Shown piece by piece: positions 22,811 to 36,535 of a DNA stretch of 64,000 nt. The translations under genes and the position numbers were made by a program. The stretch's first letter is position 1, and the number at the start of each line of letters is the position of its first letter. Origin of the DNA: Xiphias gladius (taxonomy: Eukaryota; Chordata; Actinopteri; Istiophoriformes; Xiphiidae); the NCBI RefSeq assembly GCF_016859285.1, contig NC_053400.1:23316501-23380500 (forward strand), written 5' to 3'. The notes under the pieces are model-generated. The model was not told the origin of the DNA. It worked only from the letters and a program-made list of their open reading frames with translations, and did not search any database.

Positions 22811-25049
22811 TGATTATAAGAGGCATCTACTATGTTAAAGCCCTTGCCTACCCAGACGATGGTTTGCTTATTTTGTGCGACACAACCACCTCTCTGTTGA
22901 TTTTGGATGATCGGACCTCCTCTCGGGTTTCTGGACCTCTGCTGGAAAGTTTCTGAGACCATCTAATTGCATATACTCAGTTGAAACATGAAGAAGTCAG
23001 GGAAAAGTCTAATCAGTGAAAATAACTGACATTTTTTTTTACATAAGAATAAGAGTTAAAGTGTTAAAAGCTTTAAAGGTTCTCTTATCAGTGTGCCTCG
23101 ATGGCAGCATCTAGACAGCTTCATGGAGAACAAAGTAGTAGTCGGAACAGTTGGTCCATTACAGTTTCACTTTTGGTCTGCATCATATTCCTCAGTTGCA
23201 TGAGTCCTCCTTCTCTATACTGGTACCAGTGGTCGCAGCAGTCTCCAGTTAGTGGGTTTCTTTTTTGTTTTTTTTGTTTTTGTGAGATCTCCCAAAGTGA
23301 AGCTAATGCTAACATGTTAGGTGTCTGCTAATGAACAACCCCTATCACGATTAGCATTAACCTCAACCTGGGACTAGACTTGCCGGCTGTTTCATCACTC
23401 CCATGCTTACCTCAGTGCCATTTCTCAGACTGATGATGATGATGTCCTGCAGGGGGGGACAGACACACTGATAACTGTTTGGCTTTTCGATATCATTTGT
23501 ACATTTGAACTGAGGAGTTTTATTCGCGAGTGCTCACTACATAAGCCCATAACTGGGCGTTGTTAGGATGTTTTTAGGGGAAAAGACTGTGTTGGCAGTT
23601 CACGATTGATCAGAACTGTCATTTCTATCTATGCTCTTAGTTTGCAGACACAACTGCCCCATTATTTAGAAGACAAAAAAAATCCTACACTGTATACCCA
23701 TTGAAACCAGTTGAACCCCAATTCTCTCACTGTCCTTATATTTTCCCATTAACAATTTAGGTTTCATCTTCGATAAGACATCATTTAGGCCTTTTTTTTA
23801 TGGCTGCTCTTTTTATACAGGATTTTCTGTAATTCCAGCCTGAGAAGTCTGGTAGCATCAGGGATCTGAAATACATTTCTGTGGGTTTGAACCACGTGTG
23901 TGACCTTCTGATGGGTCAGTGGGATTGAAGAGTTTAACAGTGCTGACTCTTGAGGTAAATCAGCTTCCCAGATGAGTTTTAAAAGACTGAAAAATTCCAG
24001 GTGTGGGGCAGCTGGTACCATCAGTAAAGTTCGAGATCTTTCATCTCTTTTAGAGATAAAAGATACCGACAGAGACGTTACAGGCAATAACAGGATGTAC
24101 CAGGTGCGCAATATGTTGGCTCGGGTTTAGAGTCAATATATTAATCTAAGTTGAGATGTTATCAGGAAATAAGTCTCTGTGTTATAATGGTAGTTAGGTA
24201 GGTACTGACCTGTCTCCATATCGACAGCACTTCCTCTTCAAGCAACTGGCATTTCTCTCCGTCTCTGCTCAGTGCCTCTCTCTCTTTTCTCTTCTCTCCA
24301 CCCTCTGTATTTGTCTCTGTCTCCCATTCAGCAGTAAACCAAAATTTGGCTTTACATGACTTTTATACACTTGTATGAGTCATACAAAATCCCCTTCTAA
24401 CTGAATGACTATTAAAAAGAAAACAGAAAATCACGCAACAAATTTGAATTAAGTTGCCGTTTATCTTTTATGTAAATGCCACCTACAGAAGCCAAAATAT
24501 ACCATTTTCTTTATTTTAAACAAGTTATTCACGGTTATGCCAATGGTGATGACAGCAAAAGAGGTTTACACAAAAGATGACGGTAGTTTGACATCATGAA
24601 TTTAAATTGAATCATATTTTCAAATGTGTCACACATCAAAAGACAGGGAAATAGTTACAATGCATGGCTGCATTTCAGCAACATGTGTAAAAGCTGAATC
24701 TACCCCTCTTCAGTCTCGTGAAGGCATTTTTAAAGTGATATACAGAGAGATTTAATAAAGCTGGAGATATTTTAAGCAAAACGGATGAGCCACAGAGGCC
24801 ACCATTATAGTAACACATTCAAGAAATATGATAACAAATACCAACTTTGATATAAACGCCTACTGTAATATAGTTTGAGCTCTGCCCGTGGAAACCAAAG
24901 TGCCTCCGTATCAAACTTTCCTAAGCTTTTCGGCAGCGTTTTCCCTTCCTCACAAATTTTTTTTACTGCCTCAATAAAGACAGTGGATGAAAAAATGAGA
25001 AAACACACTCACAGTTGGTGATTCCTCACTTTCCCTTTACAAGTAAGAC

Positions 25050-25480
25050 TGAAGCTGTGTCCCAAATCCATACTACGGTACTAATTCCATAGTATGTACT
25101 ATACTGTTTTAGTAGTTAGTAGTAAACAGAAAAAAAAAAATCAACATATTTAACCAATTTAAACTAATAGGAAATTACACAATACAAATAAAAACAAATT
25201 CCCTTCAAGATTTAAAACAAATTTTTTTTTTTTTGTTCTCCAAGATCTTCCTGGAGGTGTTTCATCACCACCCACAATTTACTTTTCTCCCAGCTGTGAG
25301 CAGCTCATCCATTTCCTTTGTGTATTTCGCTGCGGGAGAATAGATCACTTAAAAATGGATCATATTTAATCTGCACTGTGTCTGGTTTGAGTATAATTCT
25401 ACACCCTTTCCAGTGCAAACACACCCTATACTAAAAAACATCTTAAAATTAGTGTATAATATGGATTTGGGATATGCGGT
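25050..25480. mobile_element. MITE with 'tcccaaatccatac' type ends
   Basis: The left end near 25050 reads CTGTGTCCCAAATCCATACT. The right end near 25460-25480 reads 'atatggatttgggatatgcg', its approximate inverted complement. Palindromic 'tagtatgtactatact' words follow the left end. This looks like the common fish inverted-repeat elements whose tips read 'tcccaaaccgcatac'. No protein is encoded. Confidence 0.5.
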
Positions 25481-28198
25481 ATGAGTCTATAGGCATGCTA
25501 GCAGCTCTTTGAGGCCATAATCAGGCACAGATTTGAACTACATAAGATCAGCGTGCTAACAGGCATTCGGCCCTAAACCAAAATATTGACAAATGAAAGT
25601 TCTGACTTGTTGATGATGCTGGATGAAAAAAGTTAACGGATCACCACTTGATTGCAATTCATCCTGAGGTGAACTTGAATTTGTGTGCTCCAAATTTAAT
25701 GGCAATCCATTCAATAGTTGTCGCGAGATTTGTCTGAGGATCACCAAGGTCATTATGATTGGTCCTCTTGATTAAAATAAGCATCCATTTCTTGTCAGCC
25801 ACCTGTGCAAAGACTGGACATTATGATTGTGCAGGGTTGAGAAATGAATTGGATTTCTGTTTGTCAGTTATGGGTGTGTCCTCTGCGGGGATTTTGAGAG
25901 ACCATTTTCTACTAAATGACAGCGATCCTACATACAATCCTCATCTCAGATGCTGGCTTGTAGTAACACGGGAACCAAGTCATACTGCTCTGTTTCTGAG
26001 AAGAGAAGGTGCCTCCCCGTCCATTCTCACTACCTACCCCCCCCCCCCGAGAGTAGCGCTCAGCAGATCTCACTGGCCGTGCACTTTGGCATTGAGCAAA
26101 CCTTGTTCTGACATCTCACTCAGTGGACCTTTCATTCACATCACATTCCTGTGAGAGTGTTCAAGAAAAGACATATTAGAAAAGAGAGATCAGTGATGTA
26201 GTAGTTAAAGGGAAATGTTTGAAAGTACATGAGGAGGTGGGGGAAGAAGCTGAGCCGCGGAAGGGACACCCCCCCTTACTGGAAATTCACAACGTGTAAT
26301 ATGTCGGCTGAGCAGGGTTCAAACAAGATCTGCACTTCTTCTGTCTTGCTCTCTGCCTTTGTCTCCTCCTCTTATAGATTACAAATTTAGGAAGGAAGTC
26401 ACTTTATAAGTTTCCCTTTTCATTTAAAAAAAAAAAAAGGTTGCGATGAAACAACCTCAAATCATGTGAAAATATATTTGTCTGACACTTCAAAAAGGAA
26501 CTGACATTATGTGTTGAGGGGAAAGCAGATCCAAAATTTCTTTTGAACATAATATAAAATTTGTCAAGACGGTACTTATCACTATCTTTACCTTCACTCA
26601 TAACCTCACCTACTTTCGTTTTTTTTTTTCTGAGCTGCTACAAACGAAACTAGAAATGAGCATCAATGTAAAAGTTTGTTCATTACAGCAAAATGACTCT
26701 GTGCGGTATTTACGTCTAGTCAAAAGAGGGAAAAAAAAGAGACTTTCTTTTTCTCTTTGTTTCTTCGGTGCAGAGCTCTGTTTCACTGTTTCCACGTGGG
26801 CAACCCGACTTCACTCTGTTTTCCTGTCATATGTGGGATATGCATGAGAGGCCCGACAGACATACAGCTGATATGATCTGATAACATTTCCAGCTCTCTA
26901 TACAATCATCCTGTCGTGGTCTGTGTGTCCTCAAAGTGTGACACATGTGGCACCACAAGGAAATTTTCAGACGTGACACAGAGGGAGTTTTTTTTTTTTT
27001 TTCATTCTTTGGAAGACAAATAGCTTATTTTCATATCATTACCATCATCTGTTTCAGACCAAAAGCAGCTGCTGTTTTATCCCACAACGATATTAAACAA
27101 CTAATAAATAAACACCATGAGCAACAGGGAACAAAGCGCAGAGTTGTCTTCCATTCCTGCTCTTTCACATTCTCATTTGAGCACTTGGTTTCCCCAATGA
27201 TAACCCCTGCGTCTAAAATTAGAAGGTTTAAAGGAAGTGTGGGTGAGCTTCAGAGGTGGAAAGACCAGTGCTGGTAAAGATTCAATTCCACAAACTAGTT
27301 TAAATATGTACACACTTCTCAAATTTCTGGTTATTGAAAATATTCGTCAACACCAACTGGTTCCATGAAAATTGATGTTAGATGTACTCTTCATAATGTT
27401 AATTTAAATACTGCTTCCACAACAAAATGTCAGCTTTTTTCTTAATTAATAAATTAAAGCTGGTTGCTATTTTCGAGGACTTGCCAGTGACACCCATACA
27501 ATTTATTACATATTTCATACATAATAGGTTTGCATTGCACACTGGCTTCAATGTCTCCGAACAAAACTAAAGAGAAGTCTTTTATCCCTCCAACATGTGA
27601 CCAACCTCCCTATTTCAGACTTGACTCATGTTCTGGACCTGCCCTTACCCAGTTTTGAACATCTACCAAAAGCCACAGGCAGAAGCTGGAGGCCAAGCAT
27701 ATGGCCAGCTATTTTTTCTTTTTAACTGTCTTTCACTGAACATTAAATTAAAGAATATTACAGCACTTGGATCATTATTGGCAAGAAGAAGAATTTTATT
27801 AAACTGGAAATGACTAGCCCCTCCTGAGCCACCCCTCTGGCTTTAAGACCTGATGAAGTTTTCTGCTCACAAGTTTTATTCCACTTGGGGTCTGGACTGT
27901 GTGTGGAGGGATTCGTTTATCTATGTATCCATGTATTGCAATGTATAATCATTACTTTTTTTTAAATTTTATTTTCTTTATTTATTTTCTCTCAGGAACT
28001 GTATCACTGCATTTCGGTTATTATTTTTATAGCACGTCAATAGCAACAGACACCATGTTCAATGTAACTGAGTTTGTTCAATAAAAGTATTTGGCAAAAA
28101 AAAAAAAAAAAAGAAAAATATATTTTAAAAAAATTACTTGAAATATCCTCAATATAAAATATAGTTTGCGACAGTCTGTTGTATATGTACATAGATCA

Positions 28199-28275
28199 CG
28201 AAGAAAGAAAGAACGAAAGAAAGAAAACAGACAAAGAAAGAAAAACAGATGGAAAGAAAGAGGGAACGAAAGAAA
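28199..28275. repeat. (GAAA)n microsatellite
   Basis: Imperfect GAAA/GAAC tetranucleotide repeat, about 75 bp, immediately left of the tandem duplication that begins at 28281. Confidence 0.9.
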
Positions 28276-28280
28276 GAAAA

Positions 28281-29844
28281 AATTATTTAAATTATTCAAA
28301 ATGAAATTTCTTTTTGTGATGATTTTGAATGGTACAATCATAAACTTACTGATTTTATAAGCTTAAAGTAATCACTTCACACACTGAAGTTATGTCCAAG
28401 TTTTCCACATCACAAATTAGTTTTATTACATCGGAAAATGTCTTTCATCAAAAGAATATTAGTCTTTAATTGAATGAGAAACCTGTATCGTAAATGATTT
28501 CCTGTTAAAAAAAAAACAAAACAAATCATTGTCAATATTCATGACAGTATATTTGCATATTCATGTCAAATGTATGTACCTGATATGCTTTGAAATAATG
28601 ATGAGGTTTTTATCACTTTGGTGTCACTGAAATTAGTTGTCATGACGACACACTTGAACTGCTTCTGTTTTTCTGCGTGTTTGAAAGACACGAGTCCAAA
28701 ACTAGTAAAGCCAGTTCATTATTTTGTTTTTTGTTTTTCTCCCTTTAGTTAGTTGGTCCTTAACCACCAACCATCACAGCATTTTTATCTATTAAAACCA
28801 AATGCGGGGACAACATCAAGTGACCTTCACACTGCATTTAATGTTTCTCTTCATAAGCAAAAAATGTTTGGGATTGTCACATCTATTTCAAAATCCTGTG
28901 TAACCATAAGAAATGTGCAAATCTATCGAAAATGTTGAACGGCTTTTATCGAGGATTGAAGGACTTAAAATATACAGGTTTTTTGTTGTTGTTGTTGTTG
29001 TTGTTGTCGATTAAAACAAAATGAAACCAATTTTCAAGTAAAACTGAAGTGGCTGTAGCAACATGAAAATGTGTATAAACCCCTTAATTCGGTTAGTCTG
29101 GCTTCTCCCACACACAAGTATAGTGACAAGCAGCAATATCAGAGTCAAAAATGTATTAAAACATGTCACTACAAATTGGCAACCAACCCTGCTTAAGTTC
29201 TGAAAAATTGCTCTTTGTCAATGTCTGCTTCTGTGAAATCATGTTGTGTGTGAAATACACAACATTCTTCCATTCCAGGTTAAATATTTAGTCACTTTGT
29301 AATCAGTTGGTTAGTAGTCATATCCAAGGATAAAAGGCGTTGCTAAAACCAAAATGGATACATATAAACAATGAAATTGTGAAAATGAACTTGAACAAAG
29401 ACAAGCTGAATATATTAATAAAAGGCAAACTTACTCCCATACATCTTAATCACCTAGATTCTATTTGTATCCATAAAGTTTGAATTAGTTTAGAAATGTT
29501 CTTCATAAAACCTGTTAAAAGTTCCCGTCTTCAGGAAACAACATTCAGGTAATCTGAAAAAAATGTAAATCAAATGTCATCAGTGTGTCAGACGTGACAG
29601 TAAAATCCCCCACGATAACTGAAGCAATTGTCAAAATTTTTTTCCAGACACATGAATCCTTCAAAGCTCCTCACGTCTTTGCATTCAGAGTCATGTTTCA
29701 GTCCAGTCAAAAAAAGGTAGCCTTTGAAAAAAAAAAAAAAGAAAAAGGAATCTAAATCCGAAAAAAAAAAAGAAAAAGGAATCTAAATCTTAAAAAAAAA
29801 AAGAAAAAGGAATCTAAATCCTAAAAAAAAAAGAAAAAGAAAAA
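28281..29844. repeat. Tandem duplication, copy 1
   Basis: The copy begins AATTATTTAAATTATTCAAA, is about 1.56 kb long and ends with three repeats of an A-rich minisatellite unit containing GGAATCTAAATCC. It contains a (TTG)n tract near 28982-29007. The same sequence restarts at 29845. No gene was recognised inside. Splice-like or coding signals are absent, so this is treated as anonymous repeated DNA. Confidence 0.95.
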
Positions 29845-31117
29845 AATTATTTAAATTATTCAAAATGAAATTTCTTTTGTGATGATTTTGAATGGTACAA
29901 TCATAAACTTACTGATTTAAAGTAATCACTTCACACACTGAAGTTACATCACAAATTAGTTTTATTACATCGGAAAATGTCTTTCATCAAAAGAATATTA
30001 GTCTTTAATTGAATGTGAAACCTGTATCTAAATGATTTCCTGTTAAAAAAAAACAAAACAAATCATTGTCAATATTCATGACAGTATATTTGCATATTCA
30101 TGTCAAATGTATGTACCTGATATGCTTTGAAATAATGATGAGGTTTTATCACTTGAACTGCTTCTGTTTTCCAGTTCATTATTTTGTTTTTGTTTTTTTA
30201 GTTAGTTGGTCCGCATTTTATCTATTAAAACCAAATGCGGGGACAACATCAAGTGACCTTCACACTGCATTTAATGTTTCTCTTCATAAGCAAAAATGTT
30301 TGGGATTGTCACATCTATTTCAAAATCCTGTGTAACCATAAGAAATGTGCAAATCTATCGAAAATGTTGAAATTGAAGGACTTAAAATATACAGGTTTTT
30401 GTTGTTGTTGTTGTTGTTGTTGTCGATTAAAACAAAATGAAACCAATTTTCAAGTAAAACTGAAGTATAAACCGGTTAGTCTGGCTTATCCCACACACAA
30501 GTATAGTGACAAGCAGCAATATCAGAGTCAAAAATGTATTAAAACATGTCACTACAAATTGGCAACCAACCCTGCTTAAGTTCTGAAAAATTGCTCTTTG
30601 TCAATGTGAAATCATGTTGTGTGTGAAATACACAACATTCTTCCATTCCAGGTTAAATATTTAGTCACTTTGTAATCAGTTGGTTAGTAGTCATATCCAA
30701 GGATAAAAGGCGTTGCTAAAACCAAAATGGATACATATAAACAATGAAATTGTGAAAATGAACTTGAACAAAGACAAGCTGAATATATTAATAAAAGGCA
30801 AACTTACTCCCATACATCTTAATCACCTAGATTCTATTTGTATCCATAAAGTTTGAATTAGTTTAGAAATGTTCTTCATAAAACCTGTTAAAAGTTCCCG
30901 TCTTCAGGAAACAACATTCAGGTAATCTGAAAAAAATGTAAATCAAATGTCATCAGTGTGTCAGACGTGACAGTAAAATCCCCCACGATAACTGAAGCAA
31001 TTGTCAAAATTTTTTTCCAGACACATGAATCCTTCAAAGCTCCTCACGTCTTTGCATTCAGAGTCATGTTTCAGTCCAGTCAAAAAAAGGTAGCCTTTGA
31101 AAAAAAAAAAAAGAAAA
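29845..31117. repeat. Tandem duplication, copy 2
   Basis: Second copy of the unit at 28281. From about 30600 to 31100 it appears virtually identical to copy 1 (about 29200-29740). Its first 750 bp lack many short segments present in copy 1, for example the block between 'tttatcactt' and 'gaactgcttc' and the block after 'aaactgaagt'. It carries its own (TTG)n near 30402-30423 and leads straight into the long minisatellite. Confidence 0.95.
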
Positions 31118-31855
31118 AGGAATCTAAATCCGAAAAAAAAAAGAAAAAGGAATCTAAATCCTAAAAAAAAAAAAAAGGAATCTAAATCCTAAAAAAAAAA
31201 AAAAGAAAAAGGAATCTAAATCCTAAAAAAAAAAAGAAAAAGGAATCTAAATCCTAAAAAAAAAAAAAAAAAAAAGAAAAAGGAATCTAAATCCTAAAAA
31301 AAAAAAGAAAAAGGAATCTAAATCCTAAAAAAAAAAAAAAGAAAAAGGAATCTAAATCCTAAAAAAAAAAAAAAAGGAATCTAAATCCTAAAAAAAAAAA
31401 AGAAAAAGGAATCTAAATCCTAAAAAAAAAAGAAAAAGGAATCTAAATCCTAAAAAAAAAAAAGAAAAAGGAATCTAAATCCTAAAAAAAAGAAAAAGAA
31501 TCTAAAATCCTAAAAAAAAAAGAAAAAGGAATCTAAATCCTAAAAAAAAAAAAGAAAAAGGAATCTAAATCCTAAAAAAAAAAGAAAAAGGAATCTAAAT
31601 CCTAAAAAAAAAAAAGAAAAAGGAATCTAAATCCTAAAAAAAAAAAAAGAAAAAAGGAATCTAAATCCTAAAAAAAAAAAAAAGGAATCTAAATCCTAAA
31701 AAAAAAAAAAAAGAAAAAGGAATCTAAATCCTAAAAAAAAAAAAAAAAAAAAAAAGAAAAAGGAATCTAAATCCTAAAAAAAAAAAAAGAAAAAGGAATC
31801 TAAATCCTAAAAAAAAGAAAAAAAGAAAAAGGAATCTAAATCCTAAAAAAAAAAA
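31118..31855. repeat. A-rich minisatellite, about 23 units
   Basis: Each unit is a run of 8-20 A, usually AAGAAAAA or a plain A run, followed by GGAATCTAAATCCT, giving units of roughly 26-40 bp. I counted about 23 units; one has the variant GAATCTAAAATCCT. The same unit is present only three times at the end of copy 1 (about 29740-29835). The array ends at 'aaaaaacccacctaaatag'. Confidence 0.95.
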
Positions 31856-32599
31856 CCCACCTAAATAGAGAACTGACTAATTAGATTTCCTCGATCTACC
31901 AAATGAGCAGCATTGCCATCTACTGGTGAAGGTCAACTGTTGTATCATAACATACAGAAACCTCACGAAGGGTGTGTCTCTACATCACAACAGAGCTGTC
32001 GTAAGAGCCTTCTTTTCATAAAGAAATGAATGTTAAAAGATATTCATATTTAATTTTTTTCTTATTGTCAAAAAAATCCCGTGCCAAGTCTAAAACCAGC
32101 AGGTATCGCCTTTGCAGCCAAAGCCCGATCACTTTCTCCGCCGTGCCACAGAAGCCCCATGGGTGTCCAGAACTATTGAAAGCACCTCGGTGGGACACGC
32201 CGTTGGACTGGGTGACATGTTGCGTCGCTACCGTAAACACGGGCACCGTGGGTAATTTTGGGTCAATCGCACAATCAGCGTCCCACCGCAATGAATTCTT
32301 CTATGGCGCCCAAACCTGTGGCTGACAATAACATATTTAATCCTTTTTGAGTCACATGTATTAAAAAGTATAGTGCCCAGCTGTTTCAGGCAATCGTCCT
32401 TTTTTAAAAAAAAAAAAAACAAAGTATATATTTCCAATCAGTTTACATCCTCAGGAGAGAAATGGAAGGGCTTGGGGCTGAGAGCAACAGACAGGCTGGG
32501 GAAGTCAAAGTATTGAGACAGACAATTGCACTGGTGGTTCTGGTCTTTTCACTAGGGTTTCGTGACAATAACAGAAATACGAAATATCGTCAGCATTCT

Positions 32600-33230
32600 A
32601 GTATGAAATTACAACTACGGTTTCAAGAGAACTTATTTGAACCCTTTGGAATGACCTGGTTTTCGGCATTATTTGTTCATGAAATGTGATCTGATCTTCA
32701 TCTGAGTCACAGGTGTAGACAAACACTCAAACCACTGTTTGTGTCTTTACGGAAGACACCCATTAAACATGCGCAGTGCTGGTGAATTTGATCACTTGGT
32801 CGAACCTCCCTTGGCGGCAATAATCTCAAACAATTGCTTCCGGTAGCTACAGATCAGACCTGCACAACGTTCAGGAGGAATGTCGGACCACTCTTCCTGA
32901 CAGAACTGCTTCGGCTCAGATATATTCTGAGGATGTCTGGTGTGAACAGCTCTCTTGTGGTTATTCCACAGCATCTCTATTGGGTTGAGGTCTGGGCTCT
33001 GACTGGGCCACTCCAAAAGCCAGATTTTCCTTGTTTGAATATTGTATACTGTAGAAAATTTACTTGGATGTTTAGGGAGATTAAATCGTCTCCCTTTTTT
33101 AGACATTTTAAACATTGACTCTCTAACCCCCTCCAGCTTTATGCAAATCAACAATTCTTGTCTTCTGCCATCTCTTCTTTGCGAGACATGGTTCACATCA
33201 GCAGTTGCTTCTTGTGAATAGTGAGCTTAC
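32600..33230 (-). mobile_element. Tc1/mariner transposon remnant
   Basis: The minus-strand frame at 32792-33196 includes WPSQSPDLNPIEMLWNNHKR and IPPERCAGLICSYRKQLFEI, the C-terminal part of a Tc1-type DDE transposase with the final catalytic Glu in the 'NPIE' context. The N-terminal DNA-binding part and most of the catalytic core are missing or unrecognisable. The left flank 'tttggaatgacctggttttc' is the usual terminal sequence of this fish family. It is a broken, inactive copy in intergenic DNA. Confidence 0.85.
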
Positions 33231-36200
33231 AATGTTTGAGTGTTTTTTATAAGTCAAAGTAGCTCTAACCAACATCTGCAGTCTTGTTTCATCCATTGGA
33301 CTCCAGGGGCCTCATTTATCAAAGCAGGCCTAGAACAAGTTCTTAATGCATGTTTAGGAACTGTCTTTAAAAGCAAAACAACTGGCATCTATCAAAGTTG
33401 CACACGTACAGTCACATAATGATGAACAATGATGAATCACACCTGCTTTATATCCATCTGCTTGCGCACATACAAGGTTTATTTACGTACAAATGCCTCA
33501 AAGTTGCCAAATATGGAGAACCACAGCCCGAAGTCCCAGCAGCCCTAATGTGTAGAGTTACTTGTTGTGGACAAAAGTAGCAAACAAGAAAAATAAACGT
33601 GAAAATCATCAGGGAAAACTTGGTGGAAATACTATAGCATTAAAAAAACATATCATCTCCATCCGGGAGCATCCTCAGACCAGGCGTACATCAGACCTAT
33701 GGACATAGGCTAAGTCTCATTTCTCATGTGTGTCTCCTGCATTGATACTAGCAGTATTATGTTTTGCCTTGTGCTCTACGTTTCCACTACTTCCACACTT
33801 CACTGGTTACCATACAAGTAGTTGCTACCGCGGGTGATGTAGAGTGTAAAATAAATTATAAATACTTGTCTATTAATATTACTGAACGGCTTCCAGAGCG
33901 TAATTAGTTCAAATGGATTGTGTTTGTTCTTTATTGTAACTTAGATGAGGATCTAGCCATATTTAAAAAAAATATACATATACACAAATGCAGATAATCC
34001 CAATGGATTCACTTTGTTTTACCACTTTACATAGCTATTTATTATTTTACCTGAAAAGCAATGCTTCAGTGTACTCAAAAGGGCCTCAACATCCCTAAAC
34101 AACCAGCTGCAATTGTGAGGCCAGTATCATGGTAAAGCGCAGTGATTGCAGTATCAGTAGTGACCCACATGTATATTGTGGCGGAGTGGGATTTGACGTA
34201 TAGCTGCTCTAATGGCTGAGCTACAGCCTCTGGAATACCCAGGCACACCAGGGACCTGTCGCTTTTGACCAGTTTAGCGGCACCGTGGAGCGGGTCCAGC
34301 TAAACCGGAACTTGCAGGAGTATAAACCACAGCTGTGTGTCAAAACATGTAGAGTTTCTGCTAAACTGCGGTTAAAACGGGTGTCTGAGCAGCCCAACGC
34401 AAGCGTGTCAGACGACCTCAACATCATGTAACACTGGGTCTGGCAGCATGAAGTCCGGTGAAGTTGTGAGAACTCACAACAACTGCCCAAAATTTATAAC
34501 TTCAGTTTGCTTATATACAATGATTAAATACACTGTGTTCAAATCATGGAAGAATGTGGATGTTGAAAAAAAAAAGGGGAAATTAAGTGCTCTCCACTTC
34601 AATTAAGGGTTAGACCTCCATCACTACAAATCCGTGGATTCATCGTCTACATTTTGAGATAAAGGATGCTTGTGGCTACTTTTTAATTTATTGTGTGTGT
34701 GTGTGTTTGTGTGTGTGTCAAGAAATTAAAACTGAGATCCAAAGCAGTTCATCTTTTTTTTTTTTTTTTTCCAGTGTTAAAAACCAGTTTCTCACTCTTA
34801 TAAGGCTATCTTACTCTGTGGTACAAAAAAATCCAAGCTTCCCACGGACTTAGAATGGAGCAAAGCACATACATAAAAACATGAAATATATTATATATAA
34901 TACATATTTATGTATATATAAGAAAACTAAAGCAAATGTGATGTGTCAAGGTGGAGTCTAAGATGCTGGACATGTAATTGCAACGTTGTCAGTTTGAAGA
35001 CAGCAGAGGGACATTTGTAGCGCCCCCAGCCCCCCCCCCCCCATTTCCTGTCACACGTCTCACCACTAAGGCTGATTTGGAAACATTTATATGAAGCTTC
35101 CAGCTAAAAGTATATGGGACTATTTACAGTAGATGTCAAAGTTTTGTCCAGAGGAACAAGTGGAGGAGTAAAGTAATAAATTGGAGAACATGAACGTGCA
35201 ACGCTGAAAAAAGGACATTACACAGGTTACTTGCTGATGAGAAAATTGTATAAAAGTAAAAACATTTAAATACTTTCCAACTTTTTAACTATTTCTCATT
35301 ATTTTTTTTTTTGTAAGTTTAATGCACGACTTTGTTCCTGTAATGTGTACGTATACGGAGCAGTTGATAAAAGGACACAGAGGAAAATGCTTTTAATTGG
35401 CTGGAAAAAATATGATTGAAAGTGATGTGTAAATGTGTGTTGCAATAAACCACGGGAGAGAGGAAGAGAGAGAGAGAGAGGGAGAGAGAGAGAGATTAGT
35501 CTTATAACAGCCTGTAGGCACACCTTTTTTTCTTTATCTCCGTCTGTTTCATACACACAACGCAAATAAAAGAGGTAAGAAGCAAACTCTTAAAATTAAC
35601 AAGACAGATTTTTTAAATCCTGTTTCCTAAACATCTTGGTTATAGTTGAATCTAGACATCTGAGGTTTGTGAGGTTTTAATCACAGAACCAAAACTGCTA
35701 TACATAACTTTGGCAGGGGTTAGCGCTGCTACCGTGTTGAGACCAAAGGAGGTGTGTTCATTAATGCAGGATTCTTTGCGTTAATGCTGTTCTCATTCCA
35801 GCTGCACACAAACAGGTCAAGTCAAGACGTGCATTCAGGCGGGACCCCGGGGCAGCAGTGGCTGCAGGGGAAAAAAACAAAAACAAAAATGATTCCCATC
35901 TCTTTAATCATTACTGCTAATACAACACCTGACAATATTGTGTGTGTTTATATATGTAAGTCTTGACACTGTGAGGATTCAACTCCAATTTGAGGAGAAA
36001 AGGCTGGTCCGTGCATGGTTGACCAGTAAACTGTCTAATGTTAGGGGTAGGGTTTGGGGGTAAGCTTGTAGTAGTTACATTGTTTAGTCTACAGCTAAAC
36101 AATGTACATCAATGCAATGTCCTCTTAAGGGACAAAAATAACTGTGTCAAGACATACATCATGGCCACAGATTGTATTCCTACGCTCACTTGATTGTATA

Positions 36201-36535
36201 AAACTTCCTGTGTATTTTAGACTTTGAATGTTGCGGCAGAGAAGAGTTTTCGGCGATGAAATTAAAAAAAAAATTGAAGAACTGTAAGGAAGGAAGTTTC
36301 TGTTGTCATGTTGGTTTGTGATGTGGACATCAGCATGTCTGTGTTTGAGGCAACGGATGTGAAATCCATTTTCATATGCAAGCATGCATGTTGCACATTT
36401 TCCATCTTTGTTATGTAATTTTATATTTCTAGTGAAGTTTGAAGACAGAAAAATTACCATAATTTGAATATGAATCTGTCACATAAAATCAGTGTTTACT
36501 GTGTTTCAGCTCAGCACCAGTTTGACATCACCTCA

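Larger units (their letters stand above)
20459..36535. other. Gene-poor interval between ephrin-B2 and the GPCR
   Basis: About 16 kb without a recognisable gene. 20459-20760 is GC-rich and should be the ephrin-B2 promoter and 5' UTR. Further along are a Tc1-type remnant (about 22135-22810), an inverted-repeat element (about 25050-25480), a large tandem duplication with minisatellite (28281-31855), a Tc1 transposase remnant (about 32600-33230), and several microsatellites: (GAAA)n at 28199-28275, (GT)n near 34694-34718, (GA)n near 35457-35496. The frame of 131 codons at 25759-26154 has no domain that I recognise. Conserved regulatory elements could be present but cannot be seen without comparison. 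Confidence 0.6.

Noticed and set aside
25759-26154. 131-codon plus-strand frame
   Set aside because: No domain, no splice context, low-complexity proline run from a C-tract; probably chance.
28166-28360. Lysine/arginine-rich small protein
   Set aside because: Produced by the (GAAA)n microsatellite.
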